DNA from: Medakamo hakoo | Lineage: Eukaryota > Chlorophyta > Trebouxiophyceae > Coccomyxaceae | Direction of reading: 5' to 3' | DNA: 64,000 nt | Assembly: GCA_026636295.1 (NCBI GenBank) | Contig: CP089463.1 | Coordinates: 806,001-870,000, forward strand | Part shown: positions 1 to 10,486 of the stretch, piece by piece | How positions within the stretch are numbered: the first letter of the stretch is position 1 | How the letters are laid out: each line of letters begins with the position of its first letter | Position numbers and translations under genes: made by a program | The notes under the pieces: model-generated | Told to the model about the DNA's origin: nothing | Database searches by the model: none | What the model saw: only the letters and a program-made list of their open reading frames with translations

Positions 1-1
1 C

Positions 2-2392
2 CGCGGCCGGCAGGGCGAGGTCGTGGCGGCCCTCATGGCCGGCCGCTCCGTCCTCGCCGTCCTGCCCACCGGCGCGGGGAAGAGCCTGTGCTACACGGCC
101 GCCGCCCTGGCCCGGGCGGGCACCGTCCTGGTCGTCACGCCCCTGCTCGCCCTGGCCCGCGACCAGTTGGCCCACCTGCCGCCGGGCCTGCCCGCGGCGG
201 CGCTGGACGGGTCCATGCCCCGCGCGGCCGCGCGCGCCGTCCTGGACGCGCTGGGCGCCGGCCGCCTCCGGGTCCTGTTCGTCGCGCCCGAACGGCTGGC
301 CTCCCCCGCCTTCCTGGCCGCCGTCGACCGCATGCGCCGCCAGGGCGCGCCGGCGGGCGACGGCGGCGGCGGCGGACCGCCGCCCCCCAACCCCATCCCG
401 CTCGTGTGCGTGGACGAGGCGCACTGCCTGGACGAGTGGGGCCACACCTTCCGCCCTGCCTACTACCGCCTGGGCCGCCTGCTGCGGGACGTCCTGCGCC
501 CGGGCTCGGTGCTGGCGCTGACCGCGACGGCGACGGCCCGGACGCGGGCGGCCGTCGCGGACGCGCTGGGCATCCCCTTCCCGGGCGGCGCGATTGTGGA
601 CGCGGGCGTCCGGCCCAACCTGCGCCTGTCCGCCCTCCGCTCGACGGGCGGCCTGGACGGCCCGGGCGCGCGGGCCGCCGTCCTCAACCTCCTCCGTCCT
701 GGGGGTCCGCTCGCCGCCTGCCGCCGCGTCATCGTGTACGTGCCGTTCCAGGCGGCGGCGGAAGCGCTGGCGGGCGGGCTGTCGGCGAGTGGGGTGGCCG
801 CGGCCTGCTACCACGCGGGCCGCTCCCCCTCGGCGCGCGAGGCCGCGCACGCCTCCTTTGTCAGCGGTGCGGCGCGGGCCCTTGTCGCCACCGTCGCGTA
901 CGGCATGGGCGTGGACGTCCCGGGCGTGGACGGCGTCATCCACGCGGCGCTGCCCCGGTCGTTGGAGGAGTTTGTGCAGCAGGTCGGCCGCGCTGGGCGG
1001 GATTCGTCCCTCCGTCCCACCGCGACGGCTGGAAACGCCGGCGCCGGCGGTCCTCCTTCCCCGCCCGGTGACGCCCAGTGCGTGGCTCTAGTCGACGACG
1101 CCGACTTTGTCCGCCTGCGCTGCCTGGTGGAGGCGGACGGCGTGACGCCCGGTGGCGTGGCCCGGTTTTTGGAGGCTGTGTTTGGGGGCGGGGAGGACGC
1201 AGCAGCGGAGGCCGCCGCCGTCGACGACGACGCCCACGCCTCCGCCGCGTACCCGCCCCACTCCTACCGCGTTCTGGACACGAGCGCCCTGTCGCTGGCC
1301 CTGGACGCCAAGGCCGAAGTCGTGGAAACCCTGCTGGCGTACCTGGAGGACGGGGAGGGCGGGAGCAGTGGCGGGGAGGGCGGGAGCAGTGGCGGGCAGC
1401 GCGGCGGGCAAGGCCCGCCCGCCGCCGCCCGGCCGCCGCCGCAGCTCTTGGCGCTTCACGCGCATGTCGGCCCGCGCTTCCGCGTCGCTTTCTACAAGTC
1501 CGCGCCCGAAGCTTTGGCGGCCGCCCACCCGGCCGCCGCCGCCGTCCTCGCGGCCGCGGGCAAGCCCCGGCGCGGGGTGTACAGCGGCACGACGGAACGC
1601 CTGGCCGCCGCGCTCGGCTGCCCGCCTGCCGAAGCGCTGTCGGCCGTCGCGGCCCTGGCTGCCGCAGGCGAGCTGCGCCTGGACGTGGACAGCGTCATGA
1701 AGGGCGGCAATGGGTCCACCGCCGTCGTGTGCCTCCTGTCCCGCCCGGCGTCCCTGCCGGCCCTGGCGGCGTCCCTGGCCGGCCGCCACGCGCGCGTGGT
1801 CGCGGCCGGGCGCGCCCGCCTGGACGCGTCGTACCGGGCGCTGAAAGGCGCGGCGCTGGCGGGCGACCGTGAAGCGGCTGAGGCAGGGTTGCGGGCGGCC
1901 ATCGACGCCTACTTTGATGAGGAAGGGGAGGATTCCTCCCACGCCATCATCCCCCTCCCGCTCTCCCCGCCCGACCGCTTCCTGTCCACCGACTTGCGCC
2001 TGCTCCTGGCCCACGCCCGCTCGCCCGACGCCCCGCCGGGTCCGCACGCGCTCACCCCACGCGCGGCGGCCCGCATCCTGGCGGGCCTGGGCTCGCCCGC
2101 CTTCCCGGCCGTCGACTGGTCCCGGTGCGGCGTGTGGGGCCGGTACTCCAGCTGCGACTTCGGCGCGCTGCTTTCAGCCGCGACGGACGCGTTTGCGGAA
2201 GACCGGGCGGCGGGAGGGGCGCCGTTGGTGGCCGTTGGCGGCGCGCCGACCAAGGCCAAGAAGGGCGGCAGCGGGCGCGGCGGCGGCGGTGGAGCGGGCC
2301 GCCGAGCTGGTGGCGGGTGGCCCGCAGGCGGGGGCGGGGGTGGCTGGAGTGGGGGTGGAGGAGGGGGTGGAGGGCGCGGCCGCCGCCGGTAG
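2..2392 (+). CDS. RECQL4: RECQL4-type RecQ DNA helicase (5' end outside window)
   Basis: ATP-dependent 3'-5' DNA helicase of the RecQ family, acting in the nucleus in replication and repair. The reading frame is open from base 2, so the start lies beyond the left edge. Visible motifs in order: RecQ motif 0 remnant (RGRQGEVV), Walker A PTGAGKS, motif Ia TPLLALARDQ, DEAH box in DEAHCLDEWGHTFRP, motif III LTATAT, then VYVPFQ, CYHAGRS, ATVAYGMGVD and QQVGRAGRD (motifs IV-VI). The DEAHCL-W-H-FRP and YVPFQ signatures are those of the RECQL4 branch rather than BLM/WRN. No clear RecQ zinc-binding cysteine cluster follows. The tail is Gly/Arg-rich low complexity. RECQL4 proteins carry an N-terminal Sld2-like part used in replication initiation, but that portion is not in the window. 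Ends 47 bp from the convergent TPR gene. No intron is needed in the visible part. Confidence 0.85.
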   Translation, partial: RGRQGEVVAALMAGRSVLAVLPTGAGKSLCYTAAALARAGTVLVVTPLLALARDQLAHLPPGLPAAALDGSMPRAAARAVLDALGAGRLRVLFVAPERLASPAFLAAVDRMRRQGAPAGDGGGGGPPPPNPIPLVCVDEAHCLDEWGHTFRPAYYRLGRLLRDVLRPGSVLALTATATARTRAAVADALGIPFPGGAIVDAGVRPNLRLSALRSTGGLDGPGARAAVLNLLRPGGPLAACRRVIVYVPFQAAAEALAGGLSASGVAAACYHAGRSPSAREAAHASFVSGAARALVATVAYGMGVDVPGVDGVIHAALPRSLEEFVQQVGRAGRDSSLRPTATAGNAGAGGPPSPPGDAQCVALVDDADFVRLRCLVEADGVTPGGVARFLEAVFGGGEDAAAEAAAVDDDAHASAAYPPHSYRVLDTSALSLALDAKAEVVETLLAYLEDGEGGSSGGEGGSSGGQRGGQGPPAAARPPPQLLALHAHVGPRFRVAFYKSAPEALAAAHPAAAAVLAAAGKPRRGVYSGTTERLAAALGCPPAEALSAVAALAAAGELRLDVDSVMKGGNGSTAVVCLLSRPASLPALAASLAGRHARVVAAGRARLDASYRALKGAALAGDREAAEAGLRAAIDAYFDEEGEDSSHAIIPLPLSPPDRFLSTDLRLLLAHARSPDAPPGPHALTPRAAARILAGLGSPAFPAVDWSRCGVWGRYSSCDFGALLSAATDAFAEDRAAGGAPLVAVGGAPTKAKKGGSGRGGGGGAGRRAGGGWPAGGGGGGWSGGGGGGGGRGRRR
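1352..1393 (+). repeat. Two tandem 21-bp copies inside RECQL4
   Basis: Two perfect head-to-tail 21-bp units encode a duplicated Gly/Glu/Ser linker (GEGGSSG twice). The unit is a multiple of three, so the frame is kept. It lies in a low-complexity linker after the helicase core and is probably length-polymorphic. Confidence 0.9.
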
Positions 2393-2439
2393 AGCAGGAA
2401 AAACACTGTGAATCACCAGCTTTCCCGTTACATGCATCA

Positions 2440-4005
2440 TCACACGGCAAACGCGGGCGGCAGGCGGCCGAATCCCATGACGGGCGAGGACAGAGCCAAG
2501 CCTGTGGCCGTGCGCCGCGCGGCGACGGCGCCGCCCCCATCCCCACCCGCCGCCCGGGCCCGGCCCAGCTCCCGCCACCCGGCCGCCCTCCCCGGTTCCG
2601 ACCGCAGGCCGTCCTCCACCCAGAACCGGGCCAGGGACGCGGGCGCCGGGTCGGCGGTGGACGGCGCGATGCCGCCGCCGCCGTCCCCGCCACCGCCACC
2701 CACCTCGTCGAGGATGCCCCTCCCCAGCGCGACCGCGGACTTCGCGTACGTCGGGCACACGGCCAGGGCGTCCGCCCACCGTGCGGAAGCGGTGGCCGCA
2801 TCCCCCGCTGCGGCAGCCACCCGGCCCGCCACGTGCAGCACGGCCGCGCAGTGCGGTGCCGCTTCCGCCGCGCGCGCCGAGCACGCGGCCGCGTCCGCCA
2901 GCCCTGCCTTCCCCGTGTGCGCCAAGTACGTCCGGGCCAGCTCCATCCAGGCGCGGGCGACAGGAGGCAGGCCGCCGGGGCCCGTCGGCACGGGGCGAGG
3001 AGGTGGCGGTGCTGCACCCCCTCCCTCCCACGCGCCCGCCACCGCCGCGCGCACGAGCGCGGCCTCCTCCTCCTCCCGCGCGGCCGCCAACGCCGCCGCC
3101 TGCTCCGCCAGCGCCGCTTCCACGTCGCCTGAAGCCGCTAAAGCACGCGCCCGAATCTCGCGCAGCTGGCTGAGGGCAGCGGCGGCCGCGTCCGCTTCTG
3201 CCGGCGGGAGAGGAGCAGCAGCAGCAGCAGCTGCGGCGGCTTTTTCAACGGCCGCGACGCCGGCGCCCGCCGCCGCAGCTGCCGCGCCTGGGCGGCGCTG
3301 CGCTGAGAGAATGAGAGCAATCAATGCGTACGACGAAGCCAGTGGTGCCGGTGGCGGCCGGGCCGCGTGCGCGTGCGAGTGCAGGCCCAGGCGGGCCGTC
3401 GGCGTCTCCCCTCCTCCGCCCGTGGTGCTGGCGCTGCCTTTTGTGGAAAGCTCAGCTGCCCGGCGCGCGGCTGTCAAGGCCGCGTCCAGGTCGCCGCCGG
3501 ACGAGGCCAACGTCAGGCCGTGCATGTAGGCCGCCGCAGGACAGTCTGGTGCGTCTGCTGCTGCGCTCGCAGCTTCGTCCGCGGCTTCGGCCAGGGCTGG
3601 GCCGCGGGCCGGGCCCGGCCACGCCCGCCCCGCCGCGGCCGGGCCCGCGTGCGCGGCAGACCACAGCGCGCCCGCCAGGGCCAGCCGCACTTCCGGCGGG
3701 GGAGGGGCGGCCGACACCGCAACTGCTTCCCGTGCCGCGCTCACAGCGGCGGCCGGATCGGACCGGGCCAGGGCGGCCCGGACGGAGAGGAGGAGCGGCG
3801 CCGGGTTGGATGGCGCCGCGCGCGCGGCCGCGGCGAGCGCGGCCGACGCCGCGGCGGCGTTGCCCTCGTCCAGCAGGTCGCGGCCGCGCATCTCCCAGGC
3901 GGTCGCATCGCCCGCGAGTGGAGTGGACGGTTTGGCCGTCAGCGGCGTGACAGACGGCGGCTCGCCCACGGCCGCGCGGGCCGTGCTTATCGGCGGGAGA
4001 GACAT
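2440..4005 (-). CDS. TPR-repeat protein, TTC7/NPG1-like
   Basis: Single-exon gene of 521 residues. I chose the ATG at 4005 (MSLPPI); the frame stays open further upstream but that part looks like leader. The protein is Ala-rich and made almost entirely of tetratricopeptide helices. The C-terminal block (AWMELARTYL, then TPR pairs, ending ALSSPVMGFGRLPP) resembles the end of plant NPG1/NPGR and animal TTC7, where a final TPR array is followed by a short hydrophobic-proline tail. TTC7/YPP1 proteins anchor phosphatidylinositol 4-kinase at the plasma membrane, and NPG1 is a calmodulin-binding pollen protein; which role applies here is inference. Low-complexity Ala and Gly stretches interrupt the repeats. 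It is tail-to-tail with RECQL4 and head-to-head with the RING gene. It could also be a generic TPR scaffold. Confidence 0.6.
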   Translation of the reverse strand: MSLPPISTARAAVGEPPSVTPLTAKPSTPLAGDATAWEMRGRDLLDEGNAAAASAALAAAARAAPSNPAPLLLSVRAALARSDPAAAVSAAREAVAVSAAPPPPEVRLALAGALWSAAHAGPAAAGRAWPGPARGPALAEAADEAASAAADAPDCPAAAYMHGLTLASSGGDLDAALTAARRAAELSTKGSASTTGGGGETPTARLGLHSHAHAARPPPAPLASSYALIALILSAQRRPGAAAAAAGAGVAAVEKAAAAAAAAAPLPPAEADAAAAALSQLREIRARALAASGDVEAALAEQAAALAAAREEEEAALVRAAVAGAWEGGGAAPPPPRPVPTGPGGLPPVARAWMELARTYLAHTGKAGLADAAACSARAAEAAPHCAAVLHVAGRVAAAAGDAATASARWADALAVCPTYAKSAVALGRGILDEVGGGGGDGGGGIAPSTADPAPASLARFWVEDGLRSEPGRAAGWRELGRARAAGGDGGGAVAARRTATGLALSSPVMGFGRLPPAFAV

Positions 4006-4430
4006 CGCGCAAACAAAAAACTCGGTTTTGCTGCGACGCAGGGCCCCCCTCGAGGGGGGCTCCATTTTTGTGTTTGCTGAGGCCACACTACGCTCGCGCG
4101 CCTCGCAACTCGGCGCCAAAGAGGGCTCGGCGCGTCCGTCGCGCTCACGCCGAGGGCCAAGCCTCTCTCCTCCCGGCCAGAGACGAGCTTCTCGTAAGGA
4201 AGCACGCGCAAGCCCCAGCAGGCGTGGCGGGTGGAAAACACGGCCGGCCACTTTGCTCGTTGCAAAAAAAAAACGAAAGAGCCATGACTTTGGACGGCTC
4301 CGGTAGTTTTCTGACATGGAATGAGGTGTGTGTGGCAGAGCTGTGATGTCTGGAGCCTCTCAAACACGTGCGCGGTGGGACGGACGAACCGTTCTGTCGT
4401 GTGTCGGCCGCCGTTGTTTTGTACCTGCGC
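4006..4430. promoter_or_regulatory. Divergent intergenic region, TPR gene / RING gene
   Basis: About 425 bp between two head-to-head starts. It holds a perfect 18-bp palindrome (4043-4060), an A-run at 4265-4274, and a pyrimidine-rich stretch just before 4490 ending in CACAG at 4510-4514 that looks like an intron end. No other convincing coding sequence is present, so both promoters should lie here. Confidence 0.6.
4043..4060. repeat. Perfect 18-bp GC palindrome near TPR gene start
   Basis: A run of G, six C, TCGA, six G and C is identical to its reverse complement. It lies 38-55 nt upstream of the chosen TPR ATG, so it is probably in that mRNA's 5' leader, where a seven-G:C stem with a 4-nt loop could form. 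Confidence 0.85.
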
Positions 4431-5129
4431 ATGCCTGCCTGCCCGCCGCCCACCCTTTCCATTCCATTCCATCCACGCCCCCATCACCATGCTCCATCCC
4501 TACAAACACCACAGCTCTGGTGGGTCCTCCTCCTCGCCGCCGCCCTGGCGGTCCTCATCGCCATCGCCACGCTGCTGCGCCGGTGCATCGCCCACCACCG
4601 AACACCAGCGCCACCCGCCACGGTCGTGGGCGGGGTCTTGCCCGACGGCTCCGCCGTCCCCGGGCCCGGGCCGTCGTACGACCGCTCCGAATCCGAGCTC
4701 CAAGCCGTCCGTGTGGTGGAGCGGTACGCTCTGCACCCCGGTGGGCGCCCGGAAGAGCCGAAACGTCTGCTGGACGAACGGCTGCTGGCCCGGCTCCAGA
4801 GCTTTTCGTTCAAGAAGCCAAAGGCCGAGGAGGGGGTCGACACCGCTGCGGCAGGAGACGTTGAAGCGCCGCCTCCGCCGCCCGACAAGGGCGGCGGCGA
4901 CGACGGCGAGCGGTCGTGCCTGGTCTGCACGGAAGCCCTGCACACGGAACGCGTCGTCGCTCTGCCGTGCGGCCACCTCTTTCATAAAAATTGCATCCTG
5001 CCGTGGTTGCGGGACCACGATGCGACGTGCCCCGAGTGCCGATTCTTAATTACACCTGAGATGCTGGGCGGGTCAAGCCGCGCGCCGCGCGGCGGGCGGC
5101 GGGGTGGCAGGACGCGTGATTTCTTGTAA
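4431..5129 (+). CDS. Membrane-anchored RING-H2 E3 ubiquitin ligase
   Basis: About 232 residues from the in-frame ATG at 4431. A hydrophobic helix (WWVLLLAAALAVLIAIATLL) is followed by a basic stop-transfer, a cytosolic linker, and a C-terminal RING-H2: CLVC, then CGHLFHKNC, then CPEC, the full Cys3-His2-Cys3 ligand set. This is the layout of plant ATL-type and other transmembrane RING ligases, which ubiquitinate membrane or secretory-pathway proteins. The N-terminus is uncertain: CACAG at 4510-4514 directly before the membrane helix looks like a splice acceptor, so the real first exon may lie upstream. Two nearby ATGs (4346, 4489) are out of frame. The stop is only 94 bp before the VPS8 ATG on the same strand. 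The function class is secure; the substrate is unknown. Confidence 0.75.
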   Translation: MPACPPPTLSIPFHPRPHHHAPSLQTPQLWWVLLLAAALAVLIAIATLLRRCIAHHRTPAPPATVVGGVLPDGSAVPGPGPSYDRSESELQAVRVVERYALHPGGRPEEPKRLLDERLLARLQSFSFKKPKAEEGVDTAAAGDVEAPPPPPDKGGGDDGERSCLVCTEALHTERVVALPCGHLFHKNCILPWLRDHDATCPECRFLITPEMLGGSSRAPRGGRRGGRTRDFL

Positions 5130-5223
5130 AAAAAGGGCGGTCGAGGTTTGTTCCATCATTTTTTCCTTCACGCGCCGCGCGCGCGCAGCGCGCTTTCCCT
5201 CAGCCTGCGCTGCATCGCCCGAC

Positions 5224-8200
5224 ATGGCGGACGAAGCCCCCACCCCCGCCGGCAGGGACGTCGAGTCCTTGCTCGCGGATCTGCTGGGCTCGTCCGAGGA
5301 CGAGGAGGAAGTGTCAGGCGGCGGCCGCGACACCTCGACGCTGACCGATGCATTCGTAGCGGCACGGCCATCTCCATCGCCGCCGCCGCCGGTGCAGACC
5401 GCTGTTGCGACACCGGAACCGTCGGCCGGCCTTCTGGATATATCAGTCAGCCCTGCAGATGGGCAGGAGGCTGCCATGCTGCCTGCGGACGACGCCGCAG
5501 CCGTCCCACCTTCCCTGCCATCCTCCTCAACGACGCCGGCGCCTGCCCCCGCACCCCGCCTGCCGTCGCCTTCACCTTCACCCACCGCCTGGGCCACGCC
5601 CGCGGCCGCGCTGCTGGCGCCTGATGCTGCCACCAGCCCGGCCTGGCCGGCAGCGGGCGACGAGTTGTTTTACACGCCCGCCGGCGGCGGCGGTGCCAAG
5701 ACAACCACCCTGCCGCCCGCTGAGGAAGAAGGAGCGGACGACGACGAGGACGTGACGTCCGCTCCCGCCCTGGACGAGGCGGAAGAGGTCGAGCGAGCCC
5801 GTGCGTCGACGGCGGTTGGACCCCTGGCGGACGAAGACGACGCCGATGGCGGCAGTCCATCCACCAACCCGCTGCTCGCCGCGGACGCGCTCCTTGCCAG
5901 CGACGCCTTTGCCGACGCGCCGCCCGGACCGGGCTTGCGCCCGCCGCCGACGGCGTTGGGGAGCACAGGCCTCATGGCGGCCTACACAGCCGACCCGCAC
6001 CTGAACGGCTCGCCCCTCGTGCCCGCCGGCAGCGGCGGCGCGCAGCCACCCCCCTCGTCCATCACCGCCCTCGCCACCTTCCACGCCGTCACCGCGGTCG
6101 GCACAGAGACCGGCACCGTCCTGGTGGTCATGCCCCGCTTGGGCGGCCTGCCGGGGCCCGACGGGTCCGAACGCAGTGAGGGCGGCGTGGTCGGGCCGTT
6201 GGTGCACCGCCTGGATGGGCGGGGGGGCGGGCCTGCGAGCCCACGCGCGACGCAACCCCCGACCGCGCCTGCCCCTGCCGCCGTCACCATCCCGCCACGC
6301 GCCGTCACCGCCCTGTCCTTCAGCCCTGCGGGAACCCTGCTTGCCGTGGGCCACGCCGACGGCGACGTCGCGGTGTGGGAGCTGCGTGGCCGGGCGGGGT
6401 GGGAGTGCGTGCGCGTGGTGCGCGACGCGCACGCTGCGGCCATCTCTGCGCTCACCTGGTTGGGCGGGCTAGGGGGCGGGAGCGGTGGCGCTGGGTCTGC
6501 CGTCGGCCTGCCCGCGGGTGCGGCGGCCATGGCGGGCGCGGCGGCGGCCGCGGTGGCGGGCGCCGCGTCTGCGGTGAGCAACAGTGTCGCGGGCACGACG
6601 CCGCCCGCGTCTCTGCTGGCCACCACGCCTCCGTCCGCGTCTGCGTCGCCGCTCCCGCCCGCCACATCTTACGCCGCCGTCTCGGCCGACGCGCGTGGCC
6701 GCGTCGCCTTTCACCCGCCGCCCGCGTGGGGCGGGTACAGCGGCGGCGGAAATGTTAACCCGCCTGCGCCTGCCCCAGGCACCTCCGCCGGCAGCGCCCT
6801 GGCGGGCCGCCTGGCCGGCCTGGCCGGCGCCGTCGGCCGGGCAGCGGCAGGCGTGGGCGGCGTCGTCGGCGGTGGCGGCCGGCCCGTCCTGCTGGGCGAC
6901 GGGTCCGGGTGGGGCGGTGCGGTGACTGGGCTGGTCGCCCTGCCCCGGCCTGCGGGCGGCGGCGGCGGCGCTGCCACAGCCACCACCGCCACCACCACCG
7001 CCGACGGCGCGTTCCTGCTGCTGGTCACGCCGTCCGCCGTCCACGTCGCCCGCATCGCCTGGGTGGGCGGCGTGGCGGGCATGGGCGTGGGTGGGGCGCC
7101 GCGACTGGCGGTGTGCGCGACCGTGCCCGCGCCGGAAGGCAGCGGGAGCGCGCCGCCGGCCGCGGCGTGGCGGCCCGCCGCCGCCGCCACCGCCGCCCTG
7201 GCGCTGGGCTGGGGCCGCCGAGTCTGCATGTACGACGTGCCCCTGCCCTCTGCGGGGCCCAGCACTGGCGCGTCGCCCGCCAAGGCCGGGAGTGCGCCGC
7301 AGCAGGCGCAGCAGCCTCCGCCCACCACCCTCGCCCCGCGCACAGCCTGGGAAGAAGAGGCGCCCGTCTCCAGCCTGGCCTGGCTCGATGGACCGGCCCT
7401 CGTGGTTGTTGTGAGCGACGGTGGGCAAGCCACGTCCGTCCGCCTGTACGGTGAAGCCGGCGGGCCCGACGCCCGCGACGCGGTGGCCCTGCCCTCCCCG
7501 CCCGCGCCAGGCCTGCCGCCGCTGCCGCGCGGGGGCGCGGGCGTGCCGCCCCTGGCCCGCCCGCCCCCCTTCACCTCCGCGTCCGACCGCGTCGTCCTCG
7601 CCCTGGTCACGCCTCCTGCACCAGGCTCCCTGGCCCCACCGGCCGTCGTCCGCCTGCTGAGCTGGGGCGACCGCCTGAGCGCGCTGGCCGGAGCCGGGCG
7701 GTGGCGCGCGGCGCTGCGCACCGCGCTGGCCGGCGTGGCGGCCGCGTCGACGGCTCCACCTCCTGCTGGTTTGTGGCGTGGGGAGGGGCGTGGGCTCAGC
7801 CCGGCGGCCGCTGCCGCGGGCGCGGCCGACGTGGTCGCGGCGTACGCGGCGGCTGGCCTGGCGGCGCGCGCGCCATCGCCCGCGCTGGCGGCCGCGGCCG
7901 TGCCCCTCCTCCTCGCGGCCGTCGGCGGGGCCGACGGCGGGCATGAAGCCTGGGGCCGCCTAGGCCCGGCGTTTGACGGCATGGCGGGTGGGCGGGATGC
8001 CTTGCTGGCCGCGCTGGCGGGCGCCGTGCTGGGCGGCCGCCTGTCGTCGCTGCCGCCGGAAGCGGTGCAAGGCCTGGCAGCGCGCGCGGCCGCGGCCGCG
8101 CCCACGCCACCCACCAGCGCCGCCGCCTCTTCCCTCCCTCCCATGTCGGACCTGGAGCGGGTCGTCCTGCGTGTGGACGTCGCCTCCTTGGACTTCAACC

Positions 8201-10451
8201 AAGCCGCCCGGTCCCTGGCGGCCGCGTCGCCGCCGGGCTCAGCCGCGGCCGGGCTTGCTGCGCTGTTCATGCGCGGCCCGGCCGACGCGGGCCCGCCCGG
8301 CGCCGTCCTCTTGGCCGCCGCCGCGGACCCGTCCCTCCCGCCAGCCGCCCGCCGGGCTGCGCTCTTACGCTTCTTACTGTTCCTCCGGTGCTGCATCCGC
8401 GGCGCGGTCTTCCCACCGGGCGCGGGCGCCCTGGGCGACCCGGCTGCCCGCGACCGCGCGCGCGCTGCCGCGCTCGGCCTGCTGCTCCACGCCACCCCGT
8501 CCTCCGTCGCGCGCACGCTGTCCGAGGTGGGCGCGTCCACTCCACCCGGGTGGGGCGATGGCGCGTTGCCAGGCCCGCACCCAGCCCTGCGCCTGGCGGC
8601 GGGCGTGGACGGGCGCTCGGCCTGGGCGGTGGTCGCGGAAGCGCTGGAGGGGTGGGACGCGCTGGAGGCCGAGCTGTGCGCGTCCGCCCGCGTCCCGCCG
8701 CCGCCGACGGCGGCGGCGGGGGCGGCGTCCTCCTCCGACCGCACGGCGGCACAGTCCGCGGTGGACGCGGCGACCGCCTTGTTGGACGCCCGCGCTCTGC
8801 CTCCCGAGTCGACGGCGACGGCCCTGGCCTTGGTGGCCCGGCTGGTTGCAGACGGCCGCGCGGTCGCGCGGCCGGCCGCACTCCACGCCGCCCTGGAACA
8901 CGCGGCGCTCGGCAAGTGGCCTGGAGAGGAGGGCCCTCCAACCAGCACGACCGCCATCAGCCGGGCGCGTCGGGAAGCCCTGTTCATTCGCCTGCTCCGC
9001 GCGGGCGCTGCAGCGGCTGTTGACGACGGCTCCGGGCCGCCCCTCGACCTGGCTGCGGCGCGCGCCCTGGCCCGCGCGGCCGGCTTTGTCCGCGCGGAAT
9101 CTGAAGCGCACGCGGCGGCGGGTGACGTGGGCGCGGCCTTGGACTGCCTGTTGAAGTCGGGCGGCTCCGGCTCCGACGCGGCCGCCGCCTTCTCCTACGC
9201 GGAACGTGTCCTGGCCGGCAGTGACGACCCGGCCACCCGCCACGCTTTGCGCGACGCGCTGCTCGCGCGGTCGGCCGCGCTGGCGGGCGCTGACGGCGGC
9301 GCGGCGGCCGCCCTCATCCTCCGCCACTTCCCGGACGACGCAGGCGCGGTGTTGAGTGCTCTCGCCCACACGCCCGACCTGCAGTTCGCGTACTTGAAGG
9401 GCGCGGTCAACGCCGCGGAAGTGTTGGGTGCAGCCGCGGCCGCGGGCGTTGGGGGTGGTGGTGGCGGAGACGGCGGTCCCGCCCCTCCCTCGTCCGCCTC
9501 CTCCCAACCTGGCGCCGCGTTGCTCGCCGACCCGGCCGTCGGCGACCTGTACGTCCGCCTGGCCGCCCGCTTTGACCCGGGCGGCCTGCCCCGGTTTTTG
9601 GCGTCGCCTGCGGCGGTGTATCGAGCAGAAGCCGCGCTCGCGGTCGTGCAGGCCGCGCGTAAGAGCCAGGGCGGCAGCGCCGTTCTAGCTGACGCCGAAG
9701 CTTTTTTACGCGAGCGTTTAGGAGACGTCGACGGTGCCGCGGCCATCCATTCTTCCGCTCTAACCTCGGCCGTGGAGGCCGTCCTGGCGGCGCGGAACGA
9801 GGCGGAGGCGGAAGGTGCAGCGACCACCGCGCGGTCAGCCCTGTCCTCCGCCGTCGGCTTGGCCACCCGCGCCCGGGACGACCTGCCACCGTCTGCCGCC
9901 AGCGCTCTGTGGCTGGCCGTCCTGGACGCGGTGGCGGACCCGCTGGTGAAGCAGGGCGGGTCCGGTGCGGCGCTGCCGACGGCACGGGCGGCGGTCGCGG
10001 GCTTGGTCGACGCCGTCGCGAGCGCGGCCGCGGGCACCTGCGGCGGCTTACCCCGCCGCACGGTGGGCGAGCACTTGCTCGCCCGCCACGGCGCTGCACC
10101 TTTGGCAGACGTGGGCAGTGCGCTGACTGGGCTGCTTGGCGCGCTGGCGCGTGAGGCGGCGCTGCTGGAGGCGGCCGCGGCGCTCGCTGCGGCTGACGCG
10201 CAGCGGGCGGTGCGCGCGGCGGCGGCCGCGCGCGGGCGGGCCTCAGCGCGAGTCGAAGTCGTCGGCACTGTGGGTGTGGCGGCTGGCCCACCTCCTCACC
10301 ACCCACCACCCCGCCTGGCTCTAGCCCCGGCGGGCGCGCCGGCCCTGTGCGGCCGCCTGCCCGCGTTTGATGAGGACGGGCCGCCCGGGTCGCCCTTGCA
10401 CAGGGGTGGGGTGGACGTCACTTTTTTAAGAGAGCACGACGTGCGGTTGTA

Positions 10452-10452
<1 letters not shown>
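5224..10452 (+). CDS. VPS8: VPS8-like CORVET subunit
   Basis: Single exon of 1742 residues from the ATG at 5224 (MADEAP). VPS8 is the Rab5-binding subunit of the CORVET tether at early endosomes. An acidic, Pro/Ser-rich N-terminal third is followed by a WD40-like propeller (VTALSFSPAGTLLAVGHADG with VAVWEL is the clearest blade), then a long alpha-helical solenoid. The junction VRLLSWGDRLSALAGAGRW and the later VDVASLDFNQAARSL correspond to conserved VPS8 landmarks, as does the helical segment around VGEHLLARHG near the end. VPS8 normally ends in a RING-like zinc finger. Here the last 100 residues contain no paired CxxC motifs, so that finger seems missing or diverged. Length exceeds yeast and animal VPS8 mainly through Ala/Gly/Pro expansions. 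It follows the RING gene by 94 bp. Confidence 0.72.
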
Positions 10453-10453
<1 letters not shown>

Positions 10454-10484
<31 letters not shown>

Positions 10485-10486
10485 AG
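10454..10486 (+). repeat. (GAAA)n microsatellite after VPS8
   Basis: About eight GAAA units starting directly at the VPS8 stop codon, within the 3' UTR or the 259-bp gap before FANCI. The rest of that gap holds an A-run near 10577 and no ORF of note. Confidence 0.9.

Noticed and set aside
4008-4317. 104 extra N-terminal codons of the TPR protein
   Set aside because: Composition differs from the rest, includes the GC palindrome and reads like leader; the ATG at 4005 begins the helical protein.
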